64,000 nt of DNA, from positions 124,001-188,000 of the forward strand of contig NZ_JARVKV010000005.1 of assembly GCF_029813835.1 (NCBI RefSeq), in the 5' to 3' direction. Shown piece after piece: positions 17,398 to 25,588 of the stretch. The notes beneath the pieces are model-generated. The model did not search any database. It was given only the letters and a program-made list of their open reading frames with translations, and was not told the origin of the DNA. Numbering within the stretch: position 1 is the stretch's first letter; each line of letters opens with the position of its first letter. Made by a program: the position numbers and the translations under genes. This DNA is from Streptomyces sp. DH37. Its GTDB lineage: Bacteria > Actinomycetota > Actinomycetes > Streptomycetales > Streptomycetaceae.

Positions 17398-18582
17398 ATG
17401 GACACCAAGCACAACTGGATCACCACACCCGTCACCACGGACCTCCTGCGCGGCGCCCTGGACCTGGAACGCACCGCGCACGGCGTCCTGCCGCACCGGC
17501 TGCCCGCCCGGGCCCGCGCCCAGTGCGCCGACGGGCAGCTCGCCATGGCCGAGTCCCAGCCCTCCGGCGTCCGGCTGGCCTTCCGCACCCGGGCCACCGC
17601 CGTGGAACTGGACGCGCTGCCCACCAAGCGGGTCTACACGGGCGCCCCGCCCCGGCCCGACGGCGTCTACGACCTGCTCGTCGACGGCCGCCTGGCCGGC
17701 CGGGCCAGCGTGGCCGGCGGCAACACCCTGACCATCGACATGGCCACCGGGACCACCGAACACCGGCCCGGCCCGGTCGGCACCCTCCGCTTCACCGGCC
17801 TGCCCGCCGGGGCCAAGGACGTCGAGATCTGGCTCCCGCACAACGAGACCACCGAACTCGTCGCCCTGCGCACCGACGCCCCCGTCGAGCCCGCACCGGA
17901 CCGGGGCCGTGCGGTCTGGCTGCACCACGGCAGCTCGATCAGCCACGGCTCGGACGCCGCGAGCCCGACCACCACCTGGCCCGCCCTCGCCGCCGCCCTC
18001 GCCGGCGTGGAACTGATCAATCTGGGCCTGGGCGGCAGCGCCCTGCTCGACCCGTTCACCGCCCGCGTCCTGCGCGACACCCCCGCCGACCTGATCAGCG
18101 TCAAGATCGGCATCAACCTGGTCAACAGCGACCTGATGCGCCTGCGCGCCTTCACCCCCGCCGTCCACGGCTTCCTCGACACCATCCGCGAAGGCCACCC
18201 CACCACACCCCTGCTGGTCGTCTCGCCGATCCTGTGTCCCATCCACGAGGACACCCCCGGCCCCAGCGCCCCGGACTTCGCCGCCCTCAGCGCCGGACAG
18301 GTGCGGTTCCGGGCCACGGGCGACCCCGCGGAGCGGGCGAACGGGAAGCTCACCCTGGGCGTCATCCGGGACGAGCTGGCCCGGATCGTGGAGCAGCGGG
18401 CGGCCGAGGACGCGAACCTGCACCACCTCGACGGTCGCGACCTCTACGGCGAGGCCGACTCCGCCGAACTGCCGCTGCCCGACCGGCTCCACCCCGACGC
18501 CGCCACCCACCGCCGCATCGGCGAACGCTTCGTCGGGCTGGTCTTCGGCGCCGGCGGGCCCTTCGCGCCCCCCGGCGCCTGA
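17398..18582 (+). CDS. SGNH/GDSL-type hydrolase
   Basis: This is a 394-residue cytoplasmic SGNH-fold hydrolase with no signal peptide. An N-terminal beta-sandwich-like part (residues 1-170) precedes the catalytic domain. Block I is HHGSSISHGSDA with the nucleophilic serine, block II is LGLGGSALLD, block III is KIGINLVNSD, and block V is LPDRLHPDAATH with the Asp-His pair. The architecture matches two-domain GDSL esterases found in actinobacteria. It follows the TetR gene and is probably under its control. The ester substrate is unknown. Confidence 0.87.
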   Translation: MDTKHNWITTPVTTDLLRGALDLERTAHGVLPHRLPARARAQCADGQLAMAESQPSGVRLAFRTRATAVELDALPTKRVYTGAPPRPDGVYDLLVDGRLAGRASVAGGNTLTIDMATGTTEHRPGPVGTLRFTGLPAGAKDVEIWLPHNETTELVALRTDAPVEPAPDRGRAVWLHHGSSISHGSDAASPTTTWPALAAALAGVELINLGLGGSALLDPFTARVLRDTPADLISVKIGINLVNSDLMRLRAFTPAVHGFLDTIREGHPTTPLLVVSPILCPIHEDTPGPSAPDFAALSAGQVRFRATGDPAERANGKLTLGVIRDELARIVEQRAAEDANLHHLDGRDLYGEADSAELPLPDRLHPDAATHRRIGERFVGLVFGAGGPFAPPGA

Positions 18583-18935
18583 ACGGGGCTCCCGGCCCGG
18601 GGGACCGGTGCCGCGTCCGGCAGCGTTCGCCCCGGGCGTCGCCACCGGGTCCGGCCTGAGGGGATCAGGAGCAGCCCGCGTCCGTTCAGGGCCGGGTCCC
18701 GGCGCACCGGATAGTCCCCCCCCCCCCCCCCGAGCACCGGCGGGTCCCAGCGGACCGGCGGATGGACGGTGCTCAGCGGTCGTTCGACACCACCGTCGAG
18801 GCCGCCCGGGACCGCGTCACCCCTCCGGCCCGTCCACCGGCCGCGAGCAGGTGGCAGGACCCCGGTGTCACCGGCGTCCCCACGGCCGCCGCCGCCCGCC
18901 CGGGGGCGCGACCCGCCGGACCGCGCACGCGGCGG
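18583..18935 (+). other. Intergenic, 353 nt, with a 16-base poly-C tract
   Basis: The gap separates the SGNH hydrolase stop and the converging MFS stop. It contains an uninterrupted run of 16 C residues at 18716-18731 (16 G on the other strand). No gene is supported. Confidence 0.7.
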
Positions 18936-20171
18936 TCACCGTGTGCTCGTGGTCCGGTCGACGTCCGCCGGGCGGTCGCCGGGGAGCGGCGCGCGGGCCC
19001 GGGCCCGGCGGTACAGCAGGAGGGCGCCGACCAGGGTGACGGCCAGCGGGACGGCTCCCGACAGCAGCACGAGCGTCCGGCTGGTGAGCGGGCCCGCCGG
19101 TGTCCCCAGGATGAACCCCGCCGTGACGGAGAGGTTGGCCATGACGCGGTAGTACGCCCACGCCTGCCCCTGCACCGACGGGCTGACCTGCTGGTGCACC
19201 AGGTTCCGCACGGCGACGCCGTGCAGCCCGTTGCCGAACCCCCCGCACAGGAAGGCCACCACCACGGCGGCGGTGACCGGCACCGCGCCGGCCGCCAGCA
19301 GTCCCAGGGAGATCAGCGCGGCACCGGCCAGGGCCAGCGCCGGCTGCCGGACCTCGAAGCGGCGCAGCCCGGCCGCCATCGCCCCCGGCACGCTCCCCAC
19401 CGCCCAGCTCGCCACCACCAGCCCGTAGGCCGTGTCGCTCGCCGTGACGTCCTGGAGGTAGAACACCCCCGCCACGCCCTCCACGCTGGTGCCCACCATG
19501 ACGGCGGCGAGGACCGGCAGCAGGGGAGCGATCAGGGGAGCGCCGCGCAGGGCGCGGAACCCGTCCGTGATCCCCGCGGTGGGCTTGCGCAGCAGCCCGG
19601 TGTGCACCGCCCGGCGGGGCCGCGGCACGCTCAGCGCCGCGGCCAGCGCGAGGACCACGAACGACCCCCCGTTGAGGGCGAGCAGCACGTCCGTGCCCGC
19701 GGTGACGTACAGCAGCCCGCCGAGGGCGGGCCCGAGGATGCCGGCGACCGAGCCGGCGGCGCCCACGGCGGCGTTCGCCGAGGTCAGCCGGTCGGCCTTC
19801 ACCACGGTGGGCAGGAGTTTGAAACCCGCGGACGCCGCGGCCGTCCCCAGGACGGAGGCGGCGCCGACCAGGGCCACCCGAGCGCCGAACGAGGAGGTCG
19901 GGACCGCGGCCAGGAACACGGCCGCCTGGCCGGCCAGCGTGGCGATCCACACCTTCCGCGCATCCCAGCGGTCCACGAGGAGGCCGAGCAGGGGCGCCAG
20001 CACGATCGGCGGGAGCAGGGCCGCCAGGTGGACGAGCGTGACGTTCCAGGGGTGCCCGGTGCGGGCCGCGTCCAGCACCAGCGCCATCGTGGCGACCGCG
20101 TCACCGATCTGGGAGACGGCCGTGCTGACGACCAGGCAGGGGAGCCGCCACCGAGGGGGCAGCAGGATCAC
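18936..20171 (-). CDS. MFS transporter, putative RiPP exporter
   Basis: This 411-residue major facilitator superfamily protein has about twelve hydrophobic segments. The conserved loop 2-3 motif is LLGLLVDRWDARKVW, and a cytoplasmic central loop carries RPRRAVHTGLLRKP. GTG at 20171 is used because the coding signal begins there, 10 nt after the methyltransferase stop. Upstream open frame overlaps that gene. It is the last gene of the RiPP operon and the obvious candidate to export the modified peptide. It has no fused peptidase, so leader removal must be done elsewhere. Confidence 0.87.
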   Translation of the reverse strand: MILLPPRWRLPCLVVSTAVSQIGDAVATMALVLDAARTGHPWNVTLVHLAALLPPIVLAPLLGLLVDRWDARKVWIATLAGQAAVFLAAVPTSSFGARVALVGAASVLGTAAASAGFKLLPTVVKADRLTSANAAVGAAGSVAGILGPALGGLLYVTAGTDVLLALNGGSFVVLALAAALSVPRPRRAVHTGLLRKPTAGITDGFRALRGAPLIAPLLPVLAAVMVGTSVEGVAGVFYLQDVTASDTAYGLVVASWAVGSVPGAMAAGLRRFEVRQPALALAGAALISLGLLAAGAVPVTAAVVVAFLCGGFGNGLHGVAVRNLVHQQVSPSVQGQAWAYYRVMANLSVTAGFILGTPAGPLTSRTLVLLSGAVPLAVTLVGALLLYRRARARAPLPGDRPADVDRTTSTR

Positions 20172-20181
20172 GGTTTCGTCC

Positions 20182-21075
20182 TCACGCGTCCGGCCGGGCG
20201 CCGGGCGCCCGGTCCGGCGGAGGCTGGGTGCGGGTCGCGCGGAGCAGCAGCACGTCGCAGACCCATCCCTGGGCCCCTCCTCCCTCGACCTCCACGGTCC
20301 GGCGGTCGTGCGGTTCCAGACCCTCCCCACCGGCGAGTTCCAGGATCTCCTCGGAGGACCAGACCCGCTCGTCGCGGACGCCGAGGAGGCCCGGATGGCC
20401 GATGCGTTCACCGTCGTGGCCCTCGACGAAGAAGTTGTGCCGCAACCGGTGGGTCCGGTGATCGTAATCCATGCCGCGCCACATCATCCGGCGCGTTCCG
20501 AGGGCGTCCCGGTAGGGGACGGCGTCGACGACACGGCCGATCGAGCGGAAGTTGTCGCGCACCGAGGCGGGGAAGACCGTGACGGCGGCGCAGCCGCCCG
20601 GGGCGAGCGTCGCGGCCATGGAGCGCAGCACGGCGCGGGCCGCGTCCTCCCGGGGGAAGCCGTTGATGGTCACCGCGGACAGCAGGGTGAGGTCGAAGGC
20701 GCCGCGCAGGGAGTCGGGCACCGCGGTGATGTCCCCCCGCACCGCCCGCGGCCCGGGGGTGTCCCGGAAGCGCTCGGCGAAGGCCCGGTGCGCGTCGGCG
20801 GAGCTCTCCAGGCCGACGAGGCGCAGGCCGGGACGGCGCCGGGCCAGGTGCCACAGCACGCGCCCCTCGCCGCAGCCGACGTCGAGGACGCTTCCGCCGC
20901 CGGTGGTGTCGACGCAGTCCACGAACGCGTCGATGTCCCAGGTCTGCGGCCAGGCGCTGACCCGTTCGAACTCGTAGAACGCGCCCTCGTAGTAGGAGAT
21001 GACGCCGGTCTGCGGGCACTCCTCCTTGATGCGCCGGAACGGCCCGAAGAGGACCTCCGCGTCGTACCCGCTCAT
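20182..21075 (-). CDS. SAM-dependent methyltransferase of the RiPP cluster
   Basis: This is a 297-residue class I methyltransferase. Motif I is SVLDVGCGEGR (residues 62-72), with the acidic residue of motif II in LVGLESSADAH and a motif-III-like SLRGAFDLTLLSAVTINGFP. Its ATG overlaps the TGA of the upstream HExxH gene (ATGA), showing translational coupling. The exporter follows 10 nt later. It may methylate the peptide product, either a side chain, a hydroxyl made by the HExxH enzymes, or a terminus. The sequence alone does not decide between these. Confidence 0.87.
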   Translation of the reverse strand: MSGYDAEVLFGPFRRIKEECPQTGVISYYEGAFYEFERVSAWPQTWDIDAFVDCVDTTGGGSVLDVGCGEGRVLWHLARRRPGLRLVGLESSADAHRAFAERFRDTPGPRAVRGDITAVPDSLRGAFDLTLLSAVTINGFPREDAARAVLRSMAATLAPGGCAAVTVFPASVRDNFRSIGRVVDAVPYRDALGTRRMMWRGMDYDHRTHRLRHNFFVEGHDGERIGHPGLLGVRDERVWSSEEILELAGGEGLEPHDRRTVEVEGGGAQGWVCDVLLLRATRTQPPPDRAPGARPDA

Positions 21076-22187
21076 CCGACCCGCTCCTTCGCTCCGAGGG
21101 CGTCCACCCTCTCGACCTGCTCCTGCGCGTCCCGCAGGTAGTTCCCGGGGTCGTGGTGCCCGAGGTCCCGGACGGCCCGGTCGTGCAGGGCCATGACGTC
21201 GTTCAGCCACCGGGCCATGGCGTGCCCGTCCGGGCCCAGACTGGCGCGGAAGGCCCGGGACTCCGTCAGCCGTGCGAAGAAGCGGGCACGCCTCCAGTAC
21301 TCGTCGAGCCTCTCCGCGGCCCCGGTGTGGCCCCGGCTCTCCAGCCGGGTGAAGAGTTCCAGCAGGTGGCAGTAGACGTGGAGCGTGGAGACGACGCGCA
21401 GGGCGTCCATGTCGCGCCGGCGGCCGTCGATGAGCGTCCAGGGGATGCCGAAGACCGGACCCGCCGTGTAGTCGTAGGACGGGTCGGCGATCCGCCGGCA
21501 GACCAGCAGGTCGTAGTACTTCTGGTGGCAGGCCTCGTGGAAGACCATGTCCGCGGTGGCGACGGGGTCGTCCAGGTGGTCCGCGGAGATCACGGAGACG
21601 TACGGCATGGGGACGACGAAGGCCGACACCACGGACTCGCTGCTGATGAGCATGGCCCCGTGGACGCTGCGCACCACCGAGGCCCCGAGCTCCCCGACGG
21701 TGTCGTACAGCGACCGGAGTCCCTCGCCCACCCGCGACGCGTGCGAGGCGTCCGCGTCCACGAAGCGGTACGCGGCCGGCAGGTCGCGGCGGGCCGCCTC
21801 CAGCAGGTGACGGCCGGCGGCGTGCCGCTGCCACAGGGAGGCCAGCAGATAGGGCCGCCCGTCCGCGACGGGCGCGTCCGCGGCGACGTGGTCCTGCGGC
21901 GGAACGCTGCTGAGCAGGTCGTACCCCGACCGCATCCCGCGGGTGGCCCCCTCGACGTCGCCGCGGCTCAGCAACTGGTGGGCGCGGTGGACCACGGCGC
22001 GCCGGATTCCCGGCGCGGCCAGGGACGGCCGCGCCGCCGGGTCCGGGAGCCGGACCCCCGTGTGCTCCTCGAGGGCCGCCTCCACGCCGCCGTAGAACGC
22101 GGCCACATCGCGGGCGATGCCCAGCGGCTCGCCGAACATACCGGTCAGCAACAGCTCGGAGGCTGTCGGGGTGACGTGTACGGGCAC
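21072..22187 (-). CDS. HExxH protein 1, aKG-HExxH-type peptide beta-hydroxylase-like
   Basis: This 371-residue protein carries HEACH at residues 217-221 inside ADMVFHEACHQKYYDLL. A second block, STLHVYCH, puts His270 exactly 53 residues after His217. The same blocks and spacing occur in the paralog at 22873-23991. The pattern fits the HEXXH putative peptide-modification family, whose members have been described as iron/2-oxoglutarate peptide beta-hydroxylases. The assignment is by motif and context. GTG 22187 has GAGAGGCG upstream and gives VPVHVTPTASEL; the open frame above it is non-coding. The stop overlaps the methyltransferase start. It most likely modifies the core of the precursor encoded just upstream. 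Confidence 0.83.
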   Translation of the reverse strand: MPVHVTPTASELLLTGMFGEPLGIARDVAAFYGGVEAALEEHTGVRLPDPAARPSLAAPGIRRAVVHRAHQLLSRGDVEGATRGMRSGYDLLSSVPPQDHVAADAPVADGRPYLLASLWQRHAAGRHLLEAARRDLPAAYRFVDADASHASRVGEGLRSLYDTVGELGASVVRSVHGAMLISSESVVSAFVVPMPYVSVISADHLDDPVATADMVFHEACHQKYYDLLVCRRIADPSYDYTAGPVFGIPWTLIDGRRRDMDALRVVSTLHVYCHLLELFTRLESRGHTGAAERLDEYWRRARFFARLTESRAFRASLGPDGHAMARWLNDVMALHDRAVRDLGHHDPGNYLRDAQEQVERVDALGAKERVG

Positions 22188-22280
22188 TGCTTCGCCTCTC
22201 GTTCTCGGTGCTTTCCCTCTCCGTCCCGGACCTCCGGCCCCGGACCCCCGGCCCCGGGCGCTCCGCCCCGGACCACGGAC

Positions 22281-22314
22281 GCGCGGTGTGCCGGCCGGGG
22301 CCGGCACACCGCGC
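22281..22314 (-). terminator. 14-bp hairpin between precursor gene and enzyme genes (attenuator candidate)
   Basis: Perfect arms GCGCGGTGTGCCGG (22281-22294) and CCGGCACACCGCGC (22301-22314) enclose a 6-nt loop. It lies 30 nt after the precursor stop and before the next gene of the operon. It could act as a partial terminator or RNA-stabilising structure that keeps precursor transcripts more abundant than those of the downstream genes. Confidence 0.65.
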
Positions 22315-22344
22315 GCCGCTTCCGCCGCCATGGGCGGGGGAGGG

Positions 22345-22467
22345 TCAGGCGCGCTGCGGGTACTGCGCGGACGCCTGGACCTCGGGCGCGACCACGGTCG
22401 CCTGGGGAAGGTCCTCGGACTCCAGGGCCTCGCCCACCAGCTCCTCGATGCTGAGGGTGCTCTCCAT
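22345..22467 (-). CDS. RiPP precursor peptide (40 residues)
   Basis: This short gene has a near-perfect ribosome site (AAGGAGGTGATT) before its ATG, much stronger than those of its neighbours. The product has an acidic N-terminal half suited to a leader helix (LSIEELVGEALESEDLPQ). Its C-terminal half is neutral, beta-prone and uncharged except at its end (ATVVAPEVQASAQYPQRA), a likely core. It lies between the RRE protein and HExxH protein 1. There is no Cys and no GG cleavage site. The exact leader/core border and the modified residues cannot be read from sequence; Val, Pro, Gln and Tyr are plausible beta-hydroxylation sites. Confidence 0.85.
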   Translation of the reverse strand: MESTLSIEELVGEALESEDLPQATVVAPEVQASAQYPQRA

Positions 22468-22485
22468 GCCAATCACCTCCTTCCG
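22468..22485 (-). promoter_or_regulatory. Strong Shine-Dalgarno of the precursor gene
   Basis: The minus strand reads GGAAGGAGGTGATTGGC directly before the precursor ATG. This is nearly full complementarity to the 16S 3' end with ideal spacing, and it supports high-level translation and the chosen start. Confidence 0.85.
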
Positions 22486-22546
22486 GTGGCTCGTCCCTCC
22501 GCCCGCCCGGACGGGCCGGCGGTGTCCTCGGAGCGGCGGCACGCGC

Positions 22547-22876
22547 TCAGGCGTCCACCACGTCGATGACCCCCGAGGCGCGCAGCGCCGTCAGGGCGGC
22601 GTGGACGCTCTCGTCCGACGCCTGCTCGGACACGCCCCGTGCGCGCGTCAGCTCACGGTGCCTGGTCAGGACCTCACCCACCGTCGGGCGGTCCTCGCAC
22701 AGCCTGAGGGCGAGGACCGTCCGGGCGTCGAGCATGACGGCCAGGGGCGGCCGGCTCGCGAAGAGGAAGTACCGTCCCTTGACGGACATCGGTTCCAGGC
22801 GGTGCTCGCCCCGCGTCGTCACGAGGACGCGTGCGGTCGCCGCGAACGGGTCGGTCGTGGCCGGGGATCGGCTCAT
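22547..22876 (-). CDS. PqqD-like RRE (leader-binding) protein
   Basis: This 109-residue protein matches the PqqD fold used as a RiPP recognition element. Beta strands occur in ARVLVTTRGEHRLEPMS and GRYFLFASRPPLAVMLD. They are followed by the helix-rich ALRLCEDRPTVGEVLTRH and SVHAALTALRASGVIDVV. The segment RPTVGEVL corresponds to the RTVAEI helix of PqqD. Its ATG overlaps the stop of HExxH protein 2 (ATGA). The expected role is to bind the acidic leader of the precursor and present the core to the HExxH enzymes. The family call rests on pattern, not on an alignment search. Confidence 0.7.
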   Translation of the reverse strand: MSRSPATTDPFAATARVLVTTRGEHRLEPMSVKGRYFLFASRPPLAVMLDARTVLALRLCEDRPTVGEVLTRHRELTRARGVSEQASDESVHAALTALRASGVIDVVDA

Positions 22877-23991
22877 GCGGTCACCAGTTCCTGTTCGGTC
22901 ATGTCGGGCACGGGGAAGGGGCGCCAGTCGAGGGACAGTTCGCCGGGCGTGTCCTGGAGCGGCCGGAGGCAGGCGGAGGCCAGCCAGTCCCGCATCGCCC
23001 GGCCGTCGGCGCCCAGTTGCCCGTCCACGCGCTCGAAGCGCAGGGCGCTCTCCAGGAAGGCCGCGCGCTCGAAGTTGCGCTGGGCGCGACGGGCCAGGTC
23101 GGCCGTCTCCGGCGCCGACGGGGACGCGGCGCCGAGCGCCGCGACGTAGTAGGCGGCCAGGTGGGCGTAGACGTGGAGGGTGGACAGCAGCCGCGCCGCG
23201 TTGAAGTTCCGCCGCCCGCCGTCCGAGGGGGACCACGGCAGGTACACCCGGGGGCTGGCCGCGTCGGTGTACCCGTCGGCCATCAGCCGGCGTGTGAGGC
23301 GGGCGATGTTCCACTTCTCGTGGAGCGACTCGTGGAGCAGCGCCTCCCCGACGACAGGGGAGGGCCGTGCGAGCAGTTCCCGGCTGACCATGATCATTTC
23401 GGGGAGCTGCACGGCGTGCATGCTGGGGATGGAGCACCGCAGGACGAGGACGGTGGAGACGAAGGGGAACGTCGTGGCGGCGACGGCGGGCAGGAGCGCG
23501 TGCGCGGTGGACAGCCCCGTGTCGACGGCCGCCGCCTCACCGGACGAGGGCGTGTGGGGGTCGATGGCGCCGGTGAACCCGCTGTAGGCCAGGACCTCCC
23601 GGGCGACGCGCAGCACCGCCGACGGCGCCGGGTCGGCGGCCCAGTCGGTCAGCAGCCCGGGGTCCCCCTCCGCCGCGCGGCGACGGACGATGCTCCGCGC
23701 CCGGGTGCGGCGGTGGCTTCCGAGGTCGGGCAGCGGAGAGTCGCTCAGGGTCCGGAACGGCACCGGGGGCTGCCGCACCATGTCCAGCGCGCTGCGGCCG
23801 AAGCTCGACGGCAGGGGGTCGAACCCGCTTCCCTCGGGGCCGTTCCAGGGCGGAGGGGCCTCCATCGCGTGCGCCCACGCCACCCCCGTGTAGTAGAGCT
23901 CCTTGTCGCGCAGCAACCCGTCCGCGTCGCCGAAGGGGCCGACGGCGAGTTCCCTGTCGATCCGGTCCGCGAGACCGGCATAGGTCTTCAT
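22873..23991 (-). CDS. HExxH protein 2, aKG-HExxH-type peptide beta-hydroxylase-like
   Basis: This 372-residue paralog of HExxH protein 1 has HESLH at residues 220-224 (EALLHESLHEKWNIARL). It has TLHVYAH at 272-278, with His273 again 53 residues after the first motif His. Between them both proteins align without gaps, including PW at 252-253 and GGRRNFNAARLLSTLHVY, against PW and GRRRDMDALRVVSTLHVY. ATG 23991 has GAGGAAGAG upstream. It is the first gene of the minus-strand operon and overlaps the RRE gene. The N-terminal 130 residues differ from paralog 1, which may reflect different substrates or partner contacts. Confidence 0.83.
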   Translation of the reverse strand: MKTYAGLADRIDRELAVGPFGDADGLLRDKELYYTGVAWAHAMEAPPPWNGPEGSGFDPLPSSFGRSALDMVRQPPVPFRTLSDSPLPDLGSHRRTRARSIVRRRAAEGDPGLLTDWAADPAPSAVLRVAREVLAYSGFTGAIDPHTPSSGEAAAVDTGLSTAHALLPAVAATTFPFVSTVLVLRCSIPSMHAVQLPEMIMVSRELLARPSPVVGEALLHESLHEKWNIARLTRRLMADGYTDAASPRVYLPWSPSDGGRRNFNAARLLSTLHVYAHLAAYYVAALGAASPSAPETADLARRAQRNFERAAFLESALRFERVDGQLGADGRAMRDWLASACLRPLQDTPGELSLDWRPFPVPDMTEQELVTA

Positions 23992-24446
23992 CTCTTCCTC
24001 ACCACTGGTCAGGGGTGGCGTCCGCACCGGGCCGGTGCGGACGCGGTGGTCACCTGGCATGGGCGGCCGACCGCTCGCCGGAAGCCGATGGTTCGTCCGC
24101 GTCGGTGGTCGTTCACCGCTCCGTCCGCGGACGGAGCGTCGCCGTCCGCGGGAGCGGGCGCTGTCGCGGGTGTGCACCGGTGAGGTGGCGCGCGCCGCCA
24201 CCGGGTCGGCGGGCCGGGAGGCGCCGCCGAGCGGTTCCGCGGCGGGACGGGCGGCGACCGCGAACGGTTCCCGTGCCCGGCGAGGAATTATCGGCGGCCG
24301 TCGCGACTTCACTGGTACAGGGCAAAGGATTTCCCCCTTTCCGGCTCCGGTGGGCCTTTGCCCGCCGGACCCGTCGCATCCATGGTGCACGGGGGAATCC
24401 GCGGAAGACATACGCACAAGTGCGAATGGACGGGGAAGGGAAATAG
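23992..24446 (+). promoter_or_regulatory. Divergent control region of the RiPP cluster, 455 nt
   Basis: This gap lies between the first RiPP operon gene (minus) and the LuxR gene (plus) and should hold both promoters. A short dyad CGCAC-AA-GTGCG (24413-24424) lies 22 nt before the LuxR ATG and could be an operator. The 3' part (24280-24446) is less GC-rich than the flanks. No further gene is supported. Confidence 0.45.
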
Positions 24447-25346
24447 ATGGCGATCCTGTCGGCGCGCGACTACGAGCACATGCTCGACCTGGCTGTGAAC
24501 ATACTCCGCAGCCATGAGCCGTCCGACCTGTGGCCGCTGCTCACGGAGGAACTGCTCCGCGCGTTAAGTGGAACTCTGGGATTGGTCAAGGACGAGAACT
24601 GGACCACACGTGAAGGAGTTGTGCGGGCGTGGAAGCCCGGCGAGGCCGAGGAGGAGTCCCTCGACGAGGTGACGCGCCGTCTGGTGCGTGACGGTTATCC
24701 CTTCGCGGACCACTACGGCGCCTCCGCCGACCGGGCCCCGCTCACGGCCGTCGACATCGTCGGCGAGACGGCGTGGCGCAACAGCGAGAACCGGAGCCTG
24801 GCGCGGCGGGCGTTCGACACCCGCGACGTCCTGGGCCTGCCGCTGCCGGATTCCCGCAGGCCGGTCCGCGGTTTCCTCATACACCGCGACAGGGAGTTCA
24901 CCGACCGGGAGCGCGAGTACGCCCGCCGCGTCCAGCCGCTCATCGCCGGCGCCGACGCGCACCGGCGGCACCTGCTGCGCTGGCGGGCCTCCCAGCCCGC
25001 CGGGCCCCAGGCCCCCGACCCCTCCCGGCTCTCCGCCGAGTACGGGCTGACGCCCCGCGAGATCACGGTGCTCACCCTGCTGGGCGACGCCCTGTCCGCC
25101 ACCGCCATGGGCCGCCGCCTGGGCATCTCCCACCGGACCGTGCACAAGCACATCGAAAACATCTACCGGAAACTGGGCACGTCGGACCGCCTGTCCACCG
25201 TCCTGCGCGCACGCGACCTCGGCCTGCTGGGCCGGGGCGGCGCGTCGGGCGCGGCCGGACCGGCCTCGTCCCCGGCGGGGACCGGGAAGGCCGGGAGGGC
25301 GCCGGGACGGGACACCGCGCGGTTCCTGAGGGGCCCGGCCCGGTGA
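24447..25346 (+). CDS. LuxR family regulator of the RiPP cluster
   Basis: This 299-residue protein ends with a LuxR helix-turn-helix (YGLTPREITVLTLLGDAL, then MGRRLGISHRTVHKHIENIY). The N-terminal 190 residues resemble a sensory GAF-type domain, not a receiver, as no phosphorylatable Asp pattern is visible. It has a glycine/alanine-rich tail of about 40 residues. GGGGAAGGG precedes the ATG. Divergent placement from the RiPP operon makes it the probable cluster regulator. The ligand is unknown. Confidence 0.85.
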   Translation: MAILSARDYEHMLDLAVNILRSHEPSDLWPLLTEELLRALSGTLGLVKDENWTTREGVVRAWKPGEAEEESLDEVTRRLVRDGYPFADHYGASADRAPLTAVDIVGETAWRNSENRSLARRAFDTRDVLGLPLPDSRRPVRGFLIHRDREFTDREREYARRVQPLIAGADAHRRHLLRWRASQPAGPQAPDPSRLSAEYGLTPREITVLTLLGDALSATAMGRRLGISHRTVHKHIENIYRKLGTSDRLSTVLRARDLGLLGRGGASGAAGPASSPAGTGKAGRAPGRDTARFLRGPAR

Positions 25347-25588
25347 TGCCGGAGGCTGTGCCCCCGAGCGGAGGCCGGGGTGCGCCGGTGCCGGGGAGGC
25401 GCCCCGCCGAGCCGTTCCGCCGTGAGACCCCGGACACCGGGACGGGAGCCGGCGGTCGACGGCCGCCGGGCCGGCGGGGAAACGGCACGCTCGTCGACGA
25501 GGCGCGGGGACGCCTGCTCGCGCACCGCCCGGGAGGAGCCGGCGCCGGTCCCGACTCCGCGTACGGCCCGGACGCCGACGCACGATCC
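25347..25588 (+). other. Intergenic, first part of a 967-nt stretch without an intact gene
   Basis: The stretch 25347-26313 contains no complete gene. This first part carries only low-complexity G/A/P/R open frames. Confidence 0.5.
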
